A stretch of DNA of 64,000 nucleotides, taken from Chimonanthus salicifolius. Lineage: Eukaryota; Streptophyta; Magnoliopsida; Laurales; Calycanthaceae. Shown here piece after piece: positions 48,630 through 60,600 of the stretch. Under the pieces are notes generated by a model. That model saw only the letters and a list, made by a program, of their open reading frames with translations. It was not told the DNA's origin and did not search any database. The DNA is taken from positions 34,590,170 to 34,654,169 of the forward strand of contig CM023533.1 of the NCBI GenBank assembly GCA_013350335.1, in the 5' to 3' direction. The translations under genes and the position numbers were made by a program. How positions within the stretch are numbered: the stretch's first letter is position 1; the number at the start of each line of letters is the position of its first letter.

Positions 48630-48778
48630 ACTTAAATAGGTGTAGCCCGGGAGGTTGTGAGTTTGAGTTTCTATAGTCTAATTTTGGTGTGTTATAGAGG
48701 TAGTGGACTTACCTATGAAAATTTTACGCTAGGTATGTCGCAGTTTTCGACATGTAAATTCAAAATAAAAACAAAAAA
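48630..48778 (+). mobile_element. tRNA-derived SINE, copy 5, with target duplication
   Basis: Starts ACTTAAATAGGTGTAG. The B-box region reads GTGAGTTTGAGTTTC. The body has TTTGGTGTGTTATAGAGG, TAGTGGACTTACC and ACATGTAAATTC, then an A-rich tail. It is flanked by AATTATACTACACAT (48615-48629) and AATTATAATACACAT (48779-48793), a 15-base duplication with one mismatch, which proves LINE-mediated insertion. Confidence 0.85.
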
Positions 48779-48793
48779 AATTATAATACACAT

Positions 48794-49392
48794 GAAAAAT
48801 TTGGGAAAAACCAGTTTAAATAAAAGCTTTAAATTATAAAATTGCTGCACATTCAACAATAGGAAAAATTTGTTAGAAGTGCTATTTGAATCCCGGAGAT
48901 GATTCATTGAATCTTCAATATGCTCCAATCGGATGTAGGCAGAATCCTTAATTTTTTTTTTCTGAAAAAATCTTGAATCGCGTTATTAATTAAATGTTCA
49001 TTGAGTGGAAGAAATTTGAAAAAAAAATACAATTAGAAACTTGAGTAATATGTAAAACGTTTTAGAACTAACAAAATATAATAAATTAGACCCTTTGACA
49101 TGCACAATTATGAATAAATTTCTTACATGTCTAACAAACAAAGCTCTAATTTTTAAAAAAAATAAATTTAAATGTGGAAAACTATAGAATACCCAACAAA
49201 TAAAGCTTCAATTCATGACAACATAAGCATCCACATTTTTGAACTGATCACAAGTAAGCTATATTTTCATTCCAAAGTAGCACGGCATGTCTAATAGATA
49301 ATTAAATATTAGAATGCCAAGAACAGTTCTATATTTGAATGTGAAAAACAGAAGACGAGCAAATCAAAGAGAATGAAGAGATAGAAGGAGAG
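48794..49392. other. Intergenic and 3' flank of the RALF gene
   Basis: AT-rich. The minus-strand frame at 48713-48928 overlaps the SINE and has no support. The 3' UTR of the RALF gene should lie close to 49392. Confidence 0.5.
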
Positions 49393-49713
49393 CTAACTCC
49401 TACATCGAGTGATTGCACTGCAACCTCGCTTATAGGGATTAGCCTGAGCACCGGGCCGGCAATTGTAGTAGGACGCGCCGGGTTGCGAGCATGGAACACT
49501 ATTTCGCTTCAGCGCTTCGTAGCTTATCTGTTTGTTTGTAACAAGAATACGCCGGTTGATCTCTGAATCCATGGCAAATTCGTCAATGGATTGACATTCG
49601 GCGATCGACCCACGACAGGTGGCGTTAGAAGGGGGATCGCCGGCATTGACGGTGCCGGAGGAGATGATGAAGATGAATATGAAGATGGTGGGGAGAGCAG
49701 CTGAATTTGCCAT
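49393..49713 (-). CDS. RALF: RALF (rapid alkalinization factor) peptide precursor
   Basis: Intronless, 106 aa. I chose the ATG at 49713 because the signal peptide (about residues 1-24, ending TVNA) starts there; the frame is open further upstream to 49899. Residues 54-57, RRIL, are the site-1-protease motif that releases the mature peptide. The mature part has ISYEALKRNSVPC, GASYYNCRPGAQANPYKRGC and SAITRCRS, with the four family cysteines C75, C85, C98 and C104. RALFs are secreted, bind CrRLK1L receptors such as FERONIA together with LLG proteins, raise apoplastic pH and restrict growth. The usual YISY receptor motif reads QISY here. Closest in pattern to the RALF1/22/23/33 group. Confidence 0.95.
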   Translation of the reverse strand: MANSAALPTIFIFIFIISSGTVNAGDPPSNATCRGSIAECQSIDEFAMDSEINRRILVTNKQISYEALKRNSVPCSQPGASYYNCRPGAQANPYKRGCSAITRCRS

Positions 49714-50697
49714 ATTCTTTCCTGTTTGTTGCTCTTTCTTCTCTCTTTTGTATTGCATCAGTGGCGAGGAAGGGAGGGGAAGAAATGAATATGCACCACA
49801 TGGTAGGCGGTTGCGTGGAAATAACCCTTTGTTTAGCTGAGAATATAAAAAATGCCACTTGGTCATAGTTTGATGGTCTTCAATCTTAGAGGGCCACACA
49901 TTTCTTTTGGAGGTGGTGGGGTAGTATTGTAATTTAGTGGAAAAAGAATGGTACTTTTGGGATTTTCAAAGATCCAATATCCATTTGTTTTTTAAAAGAA
50001 AATTAGAAAAATACAAAGCAAGGGATGCATACAATTTGCTCCAAGCGCGTCGAAGAATCAGAATCAGGGAATAACCCAAGCAACACGCTTTCCAAGTTCA
50101 AACATGCAGCCTTTCCACTGTTCCTTTTTTATAATAAGTAAGTTCCTTGTCTGACAAAAAAAAAAGTGTTTATTAAATTTTATTTTATTTTATTATATAT
50201 TATATATATTTGAGCAGAATATATAAAATGATATGAATAAAATTTTATAACATGTAACTCATCTTATTAAACTTTATAATTGGTTGAAGCCATCATCTCT
50301 ACATATTCAATCTGCATTAGATGATTAACTTTGAAGACATTGTCATGTCTGATCTCTTTCTATATTTGTTTTTCACTACTTATTTTAACTCTTTCTAGAA
50401 AAGGTGAAAATTTTGGAAAGCAGAAAGCGGGAACATTTCTTATTCACAGCATTGTTTTCATAAAGTTTTTCACTGAAAGTAAAAAAGTAACAGATGAAAG
50501 AAAATTATAGTCAAAGGAATTTTTTTACTCTAGAAATTTTGGCGCATTAAAAGTTTGCCTCTAAATTTCCAAAGCAAAACCACTAATGCCTTTAAATTTC
50601 CAAAGCAAAACCACTTATTATTCCACCAACTTTATGCATTTTATAAGTTTACATAAACTTCACAAAAAATATTGTTTGGGAAAGCCTCTATGTTTTA
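49714..50697. other. Upstream region of the RALF gene, intergenic
   Basis: A weak TATA-like TTTTATATTC on the minus strand lies at about 49841-49850, 130 bases before the ATG. Beyond it no gene is seen. Confidence 0.45.
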
Positions 50698-50880
50698 TTT
50701 TTTATGGGTGTAGATCAACTGCTTACCTTCTGTCTCAAGAAGTAAGAGGTCATGGGTTTGAGCCTCCATGGCCTTACCTTAGTGTGCCTTAGAGTAGGGG
50801 TCTACTCGTGGAGTTTTACGTTGGGTACCCTTCAGTTTTCCACACGTAAATTAAAAAAAACAAAAAAACAAAAAAAAACT
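50698..50880 (+). mobile_element. tRNA-derived SINE, copy 6 (best preserved)
   Basis: ATGGGTGTAGATCAACTGC (A box), then GTCATGGGTTTGAGCCTCC (B box), then CTTAGTGTGCCTTAGAG, GTCTACTCGTGGAGTTTTAC and CCACACGTAAATT, then an A-rich tail. CTATGTTTTA just before it and CCATGTTTTA just after the tail look like a target duplication with one mismatch. Confidence 0.8.
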
Positions 50881-52008
50881 CCATGTTTTAAAGTTTATAT
50901 ATTTCCAAATTTAAATATATGTGCCAATTATCCTGTTCCTCTTTTACAAGGGTATTTTACAAGGAAAATTTTCATGTTCCTCTCCCCAATTACAAGGGAA
51001 TTTCATAAACTTACATAGAGTTTGGGAAAAGCAAAAAGATTGGAATATCATGCAAAGCAAACAGTCCTTGTCATCCACTTATATCGTAGAGTCCTTAGCA
51101 TCAGTTACTTCAATATATGATTTGGGCAAAATCATGTAAACTTCACCATCTAGATTCTAAATATATGAAAGGTCACAACTCTTATCACTAGTCAAAACTG
51201 ACATCACCTTTTTGAATTTTGACTTTAGAAGCTTCTTTATATGAAGTTTGGCACAATTTTATGCAATTATTTTAAGGGATATAAGTCTTCCATAGGAAAT
51301 AATCAGATTTTCTTCTCGCAAACTCTATTGCAATTCACTTTACAAAGAGTAACTTAACTCTTTATATGAAGTCTCATGTTCGAATTCTATAGTCATCTGA
51401 TACTTCTGATTTGCGAGGAGTTACGTGCGCTTGAAATTTTATCTGATACCTTTGTAATTGGAGAGAGGAGAGAGTCTTAAGTTTCTTCATCATAAAAAAG
51501 CCTTAGTTGCAATTCAATTATAATTATGATCTTAAATTGTGAAAGGTTCGTAAGTGTGATTTTTTTTTCCTTGTGTTGTTTATCACCTAACCAAATAACT
51601 AAAGAGATCAACGTCTAAGAACATGCACACGTTACTCCTTTAGAATCTTTTAAATGATTCTGTGGTTAATTTGGACGGAAATATTTTGACTAATTGGATT
51701 TATTTGAAGTGGACAAATTGAGACCTGCCATTTTTTTTTTTTAATTTTACTTGCTTGAAACTTTTGCTTCTCACCAGTATAATTTTAAAATTCATCTAAG
51801 CTTTTATCTAAACCGCATCTTGAAAATTTGAAAAACCAATTCGTAGTGAATAAAATTACAATTTAGGTATAGATTGATTGATTGAATCAAAGTGATTTTT
51901 TAAAGGTTATATATTTCAAGGAAAGATATTGTATTGACTCATCACCCTCCATTTGGTGAGCTCCATATTTAAGTGTAAGGTGATGCTCTATAAACTAGTG
52001 TGCGGGTG

Positions 52009-52056
<48 letters not shown>

Positions 52057-53019
52057 GGGACATTACTTTTTCAAAGAATAAGAATATCCTTGAATTTTCT
52101 ATTAATAATGGAATATTTGTATTAGAAGAGAAAGGAAATAAACATAATGACATTTGAAGGCTAAAGCCATATACAAAGCATTAGAAATAAAAGTATAATA
52201 GAGCTCAGTAGAGTACTACATATAAACAACTACAAAAAGCAAACCCTACCATCTTCAAATTAGTTTTTCTATGAGCACTTCTTTTCCTTCGTCTTCACCT
52301 GCACTACTTCTGCCATTGTTGACACATCACATATCTTATCAAAGGAACGGATAGAAGAGAGGTCGGTTTAGCTACTGTTTTGGATCAACCAAAGATTTAA
52401 ACTCAACAGAGCCCAGTTTGTAGGCAACAATTGTTATGCAGAACAAAGAATAAGTGCAGGCAGTTCAGAAGGATATCTAATGAGCCAAATTGGATAATGC
52501 AAACAAAAAAGCCAGTAAATCTTGATCAGACGAACATAGATTGATGCCCTTTCTGCAAATTTTTAATCAGAATGTAAGCCAAAATACTCATAATCATACA
52601 TTCAAAATGACAGCCAAAAGCTTGAGAACGTTTCCAATAATGAACATGAGGAGCATGCAAAAAATGTAATATAAAGCAAAAGTAACAGCAAAGAACAATA
52701 GGTTTTTATCTACTTCATTTAAAATGTTTATAGTTTTTCAAATATGATCTTCAAGTGAATTTACGATGCTAAAGCATGCTGGGTTTTTTATCCATTTCAT
52801 GGTTTTACAAATGGATCCATTGACATAACAGTGGCATACTACCTAGTGCTTGAAGCATGTTGACAATGGTAAAAATGAAAAAAAAAATTGTAATTAGGGT
52901 CAGCAACTGGATGAGCTTGTTAAGAGAAAGTGGCAATCAAAACAGGATGTAATGAAGTCAACTTTTCACATCCCACCTAATGATTTGGGAGGCAGAGACT
53001 GCTCTTGCTATTCCTACAA
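50881..53019. other. Intergenic and 3' flank of RAD9
   Basis: AT-rich with a (TA)n tract at 52010-52051. The part from about 52250 is less repetitive and probably holds the RAD9 3' UTR; no other exon could be supported. Confidence 0.5.
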
Positions 53020-54598
53020 TTAGGGTGTTGACTGAACACATGATTCTTCATCTTCTTCATCTTCGTCATCATCACCAGCATTAATCCAATTACTAGGATG
53101 ACGCCGTAACCGACCATTACCATTCAATTCTGCTCCATCTGCAAACCAGAAGGAAATAAAGGAATGTTATTAGTTCAATGAATTACATCTCCAAGTTTTT
53201 TACATCTAAAAAAAGCTTTTAACAAACCATGGCATTTGTCAAAATGATCTGTTCCGATTGGCTGATGACTGCTACATTTTGTCAACGGAAAATACTCTCT
53301 GGAAGATTTTTTGGGAGCCACTAATCAATAGAGATCAGTATGTTTGCACTAGTAATTTGATGATATTAGCATTTGCTAAAAGATTGTAACCAGAGCCATT
53401 CTACTAATTCCCCATAAAGCAACATTTTCTGTTCTGCATTTACTATGGCAGTAGCACTAATCATCACATCCACTTCATAAAATTGTATTCACATTTTTAA
53501 AAGAAAAAATTGTATCCATATCATTAGGGTTTCAGAAATAAGGTGAAAGATAGTAAACAGTATGATTCTACCAATCACCCACATACACAGTTTCCATTCT
53601 ATTACCTACTACAGCGATAGCATCTTAAATCACTCTATGTTCACTCTTCTTCATCATCTTCTTCTTCCTAAATCATATTGGAAATGACACCTAATTTCAA
53701 CTCAAATTGGCATGTTCTGATGGTCATGTTCATATTAATGGCAATCAGTTTGGACTTCCAACTGAAGCCTCATCAATACACCCTACTTGCTCAGTTTTGT
53801 TGACAATACATTGTATTTAGGTTTGAGAAAAAGTTGATTTTCTTCATCTTAGCCAGTAGAACAAAAATTACAGTAATTTCTGCTACTTTTGGATGCTTTA
53901 ATCAAATAGACCATTTAGATTTGTGGCTTGTTCTAGTAAATGGTTAAATTCCAAGTAATATTTGTTCCACATTAAAAGAATTAAATGACCCAACAAGCAT
54001 ACAGCATGTGAATGCTAGAACAAACTGGTGAAGTATGCAAAATATAGATGGGTGAAAAACGATAAATGTGAAAGAATGAATATCTTAACTTTTTTTGATA
54101 AAGGAATGAATCTTAACTTCACTGCCCTACATCAATCTAGAGATGTCCACAAGACCTAACTAAAAGTAATGGCTTCTTATTTAAACTTTTTCTCATCATA
54201 ATAAAAGAAGTCAGCCAAAAAAAAAAAACAAATTTACCATCACCAAGATATAAAATAGGCCAGCTACTTATTCAGGTTCTTAGGCACAGTAACACAGGGC
54301 TCAAGGGCAGAATCAAGGGGAGGGCCGGGGTGATAGGGGGGAGATGGGGCGTGTGCCTGGGGATTCCCTAGTCCCTCCAACAAATTTGATGGTTTTCCTT
54401 AATTTTCTCCCAAAATCTTTCCAATCTACCCATAATCATTGCCTCGAGTCTTGGCTCATTGTGTCTTTCTTCTAAATCTCTTGCTCCATTTCTCTCCTTT
54501 CTCTCTCGCTTCCACTCTTAAAATCTCTCTCATTCTCTCCACATTTCCCTCCTCTCTCATAGCACTGTCAAGACATTTATATTTCACTCTTTGTTCAG

Positions 54599-54635
<37 letters not shown>

Positions 54636-57600
54636 CCTCTCCCTTGCATCAATCTCGCTCTTTCTCCTTCAGGTTCTCCCCTCTGAGCGCCACTAACTGT
54701 TTCTTGTGGTGAGAGGATGAGACAAGAAAGTCACTCCTTGTATCTTTTTTCTCAATCGAATTGTGTTTTTTATATCCTACTACTTAGTTAATACTTCCCT
54801 TTTTTGTGCTGGGCTAGCAAACAGGTGGACCCACTGTTTTAAATTACTCATATGAAAACTATACAAATTTATTTTAATGCCTCACTTATCAAGTTTGGGG
54901 TGTATACCATCATTCTAGCCCTTGATCTTACAGTACAAAGGTTTAATGGTTTGAAAGTAAATATGTTAAATCTAAAAATAAATATCACTTCAATGGATAT
55001 TGTCTTATTAAGAATATAAGAGAAGAGAAGTGGAATGAAGGATTAGGATTGTCAAAAAGTTTGGATCCACTCTCAAATATTAAAAAAAAAAGGTATGCAA
55101 ATAGGAGTACTATTAGAGAAAAAATCTAATATGTTAAATATAGTTGACGTATTTTGTAAGTTATTTTTATGTTAAATTTAGTTATTTGTGATTTTTATTT
55201 CATTTATTTTAAAGTTGGCCAAATTAGTCATCATAGACACAATTCTAATTGGTATGGGCTTTTAAATGACCTAAATATCAGACTTGACCAGTGAAAAAAA
55301 AAAAACTTATCCTAGCTCCTCTAATGTAAAATTTCTGGTTCCACCCCTGACAGGGACACAGTAACCCATTAACTTGAATAGCTTTAACATGCAGAAAAAA
55401 AAAAAAAAAACATTACAGCTGCTACTTCGGTTCCTGTAAGAAATCCTACATGTCATGAAAAATAACGAAGAGTAAACAGTCAAAATTAATTGATTCCCAT
55501 ATTAATCAGAACCAGATTAGTGTGTGAAATATGCTCCTAATATGGGATATAACTGTCAAGTCCTGACAGTTAGAATTCAAAAAAAATGGTTTGTACATAT
55601 CTTTTAAGCATAAAATTATGTATTCAAGTATACATTTTTAAAATTAGGCGATATAACATGCTCAACTGGGAAAGAAAAAAAAATGTTTAGGATACGAATT
55701 GGCAGCATTCTCTAGACCAGGCAGTGTCTTTGATATCTCCATCATGTTAAGCCTTTGAGCATCATTCTGTTCCCCTGCATTTGGACTGCCTTCCATTTGA
55801 GCACGAGAGCCTTTGGCAGCACTTCCTATTTGAGAAAAGAGAATGGTATAAGGTTGTGTAGATGTAATAGGATGCTTGATCAAACCATTTGATCAGACCT
55901 ACAAACTGTACAAATGTACAGGTCGAGTGCATCTTCTGGTGAACCAAACCATCCAAATGACTGACTGATAATGAATGGGAGATTCCTCCCCCATCAGATG
56001 GTATCTTAATCAACTAACTGTGATTGTTCATGGGCAAAATGTCACCAGATAGGATCGTCCAACATGCAAGGTATTGAGCCAGGGATCACCCATGATGAGA
56101 CAAACTAAATGAATAACTTAAATTACCGAAGGCCAGACATATAACATTGGATGTAAAAAAAAATACATTGTCCATAATGACCACCTGAAAGTTCAGACCA
56201 GATCCTGGTGTGGTCAGAAGGATGATCAGAAGCAGGAGATGGGTTCGCCGGTCTGGGTCTATCTGCAGAAGCATGCTGTGCTGGGGAACCAGCTCTATGC
56301 TCAGTCTGACCACAAGATAATGGAGGACCTGTAGTGTGTGCTGTAGTATTCCCTTCACGTAACTGTGATATAAGCATGGTTGCAAGGACCAGTGTTGCAT
56401 CAAAATCTGCGTTAGCCCCATCATCTACTCCAAATTTTGGTGCCATTAGAATAGGTCTGTCCACAAAAGAGATCATGTATTCAAGCTCAAACCATACAAT
56501 CCATATCCTATCCTATCCATTCAAGGCCTTTTTCTAAGATGAAAAAATGAGAAGTAATTTTGTATGTCTCACTGGCCAGTTTTCTCGAAGAATAGGTGAA
56601 CATCTACTTCACATCCCTCACAAAATGAAAGAAACGCCTGCTTTTAGGAGATGTTGAAAATAATGTTAGTGTACATTCAAAGGGTCCAAAATTAAAAAAA
56701 TAATAATAATAAAATAAAATACATGAGTAGGTACAGATTCAATTATACAGTCACAACTGAGGAATCTGTAGTACATCAACAATATATAAGAAGGAATGCT
56801 ACCAAAGATAGTGCAAAGCAAAGCCACTAAGGGGTACATTGATTCCACAGTCTGTGAGATACTGTTCATTTCAGCCTTTCTGTCCAAATCAACATGTATG
56901 TCTCAGGTGACACTAGAAGTGTTACAGATATAATTTGGATTAAAAATACTTGCCTTCTTGCTCTTTTGGCAAGAGAAGCAAAACACAAGTTGCATCTTTA
57001 TGTTGGAAATGGGAACCACCAATTTCTAACAGACATTGTTTGAACATCAAGTCATCATGTTCAGATCTAACACAACATGAGAATGTGAGATATGTACCTT
57101 CAGTTCTTTGACGCTAAATGTTACATCCACAGCATCTCCGCTGTGTCTATACTGCAAAAACTCTTCAGATGGATCTATCCAAAGCTGAGTGTGTAAGGCT
57201 GCATCACTGTTATCTATGATTTAATGAACGTCAAGTAAGTCTCAACTCATACAGAATTCAAAATAAAAAAGAAAGAGCATAAACATTTGAGTACCTTTGG
57301 TTGGATCAATATAACTTCTAAGTTCAACTGCCTTCCCACCTATCATGGTCCCAGAAGCAGAAGGTAAGGCCATGGGTTCAGTTGCAATGACAGTAATCTC
57401 CTGTAACGATGACTGGAAATTGGCTAGTAGTCTGTTGAAATCACGAGGTCTCACAACAAAATTACTAGGGAATTTTGTCCTATCAAGAGATAGATGTTGG
57501 ATGTCGGGTTCAACATTGCAACTAATCCAATATGCTTTCTTCATGCCTGCAAGAAATGTCACATAGATTTCGTTCTGTAAAACTAGTTTAAAGATCAAAG

Positions 57601-60600
57601 CAAAAGAAAAATATGAAAATGATTGCAAGTGTAAAATATTTTCATAGAATAGAAGGTAATCCACAATGCTATTTGTTTCAGCCTTTCAGGTGCTTCTGAA
57701 TTCACTTTCATATCAAATGGATACTGTTTTTCTAACCTTACCATCCAAATTAGCTTTCAACATTTAATACTTGAGTTGATTTGGAAACAGAAAAATGGAA
57801 GAAGGCATTATTTGATTTGTGATGTTTGTGTAGGCACAAATGCAGAGAGGAATGGATAACATCCATCTTGCTGAGATTCATTCAAATTTACATTATATAA
57901 GAACACTGATATTTCATAAATAAAAGGAGCCGAGCAAATAAATCATGAATAAGCATACCATCATAGCATTCCAAAGTCAACTGCACTTTTGCCGCATCTG
58001 AGTTGGCCAAGAGCACACATAGACAATCAATACTGGCAATGGGTGTCCTGAGAATAGAACAAACAGCCTAAACACCTAGTTACTAGCTAGGAGCTGTTAA
58101 GTGCCACATTTATTCCAGAGAACATAATAATGATAGCCTTGTACCTTCAAAAGCACACTGCATTGCACTTCCGATGCAGAGAGTGTAAACACATCAAAGA
58201 AATCAGGTTTTAATGTTATTGACTGATATGCAGATCGGGAGGAATTGAGTGTATGTAAAACAAGCTGCATGAGAAAGAACCAAATGTGCTATTGTTAACT
58301 AAAGAGAATTCAGAGAAACAATGGATAAAAATATTCAAATGAGAAACAATGATGAAGAGACTGAACTGAGTGAGTCAAGGCACTAATTATCATCTAGAAC
58401 AAGGAACGGGTTTGTACTAAAAAATGGTAAATGGTTTATTTAATCTGAGTTGGCCACAACATGTATGGATCAATATGATACTGCAGCAATCGGAAATTTC
58501 TTCCCATATGATTGGTAGACTTTTATCCTCGGAATCATCACCAAGGCCTTTGTTCCATCTATCCAAAATTGGCTTTTTGAGGGAGAACTCAAATTTGGAT
58601 TTAACAAGAGTTTTAAAGGGGCCAGCTTGCTTCTTGATACCCACAAAAGACCTACTTTATCCTGACTGTTGACTATACTTTTGGAGTTTACATAACCATT
58701 TTTTTTATAGAATGTTCTTAATTTCCACCGCCAATAGTTATTTGACTGCAATGCTTTCATGGAGCTGAGTGCTAGTAAATGAAGAAAAGATAAATAGATA
58801 AAGGATAGATATGTAGACTAACACTACAAATGATTGCATTAAACTTTAGAAGTAGCACTAATAGACGAGAAGGCGAGGAATACCAGTTAAGGTGGTTTGA
58901 GCACATATAGAAGACAAGAAACAACCTTATTTGAAGGATTGAAGGGCTACAAGTGGAAGGTGCAAGAAGAAGGCCCTGTAAAACATGAACAAAGAATATA
59001 GAGAAGGCAATGATAGATTATGGAGTGTTTTCTAATAGAGTTTGAGTGAAGAAGTAGGACACAAAAAACTAACTCCAAATAGATGGGATTATGACTATGA
59101 TAATGATGATGAGGATAACGATTGAAAATTGATCATTGCTAACTCCTAAGCAATGTGATTGAGGACTCTTGATAATTAATGAATTGGTCCACTAATCGGA
59201 CTGTTTTGGCCATCACCAACTGTAACAGTCAAGGTCTGTAGGTATGAGACATTCAATCTGAATTAATAAATCCTAGATCCTACAAACAAATATACGAAGA
59301 GGAAGTGAAGAGGAAACTTGGATAGCACTAAAAACTCATTTATAGAATCAACATAAACAAGCCTAAAGAACTATTTATTCACCAATATATGGTAATAATA
59401 ACAGAGTTGCCCTCAGTTCGTTCAACATTATCGTTGTATGGGGTCTAAATCATTGGATTAGTAGACCAACCCTTGATCTTCCGAATGGCTAAATAAAATG
59501 GATTGCACCAACTTAAAAATGAGGAATATGTATGAATATATAACAATGATCACCCGCAAACTAGTTTGCACCAAATGTTGGTGCAAACCACCTGATGGCC
59601 TCACTTGAGTTTACATGGATGGGTGGGTTTGAAAGGCATTGGCTTGTATATAGTACCTATAAAATTCCATCTTAATTAGATAAGAGAAGCCATGCTTTTA
59701 AGGCCCTCAAAATTTCACATTTATCTAATAATGGAAATTCATTGGATTAGATTAATGGGCTTTAAAAGTCAAATTGAGTAAATGTGCAATTTGCCGGGGT
59801 TAACTGGATGTGGAGGGGAGGTGGGTGAGTTGGATGGATCCATTTGATCCACTATGGGCCCAAAAATCCAAAGTTTATGCAAACTTGTTTATGGGTGAAT
59901 ATATATATATTGATGACAAACATAGCAAACAAACAAAAGAAGTTTGGAAAAAAAATAAAAAGTTCAAATGGTACATACTAAGTTGCAAGGGTATAGGTGT
60001 GAGTGTCGGAATCCGACATGAGTGTGAGATGCTGGACTCAGCAAACAAGAAAAAGGGCACAAAGACACCACCATATTTAGATAAATTTAAATAAAAAAAT
60101 TGCTTAAAATGAAAATAAGGTGTGAAATAAGCATTAATAGAAAATAATATACGAGTTTTACTCTAAACAATTAAGTGACAAAAATATTGATATTTTAATA
60201 GGTTTTAAAAGGAGAAAGGCGTAATAATATTTTAGTCATCCTGAAAAAGAATATTAACAAACACTTAGAAGAGCCCACGAGAACAGGTGTAAGTGTCAAA
60301 CATAGGTGCAAGTGTCTACAAGTGCTCAAGTTGGGATAGAGGCAGTTTTTTAGGTGAACTTGCTCTGCCACACTATTGGGGTGGTCGAAAAACAGACATT
60401 GCATTATCTGGGATCTTGTCAATGATATGCTCCAAAACATATTAAGTCAATAGCATGAACAAGTTAATGAGTGATGGTCATGTGAGTTGCAAATAGTATT
60501 AAGAATGTGCTAAATAAGAGAAAAAGGGCTGAAACAATAAAAATTGATCAAATTGTGGTCACTGTCATCAGTAAATACTATGAACTCACACAAGAAATTT

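Noticed and set aside
52269..52316. Minus-strand micro-frame MAEVVQVKTKEKKCS
   Set aside because: Only 15 codons, no acceptor or donor linking it to RAD9; more likely chance within the 3' UTR region.
54439..54696. Open frame with a Leu-Ser repeat on the plus strand
   Set aside because: The repeat comes from a (CT)n microsatellite inside a transposon in a RAD9 intron; no family resemblance.
58417..58760. Overlapping minus-strand frames in RAD9 intron 1 near exon 2
   Set aside because: Not recognised, not in phase with flanking RAD9 exons, and the exon 1 to exon 2 join already gives the expected conserved protein.
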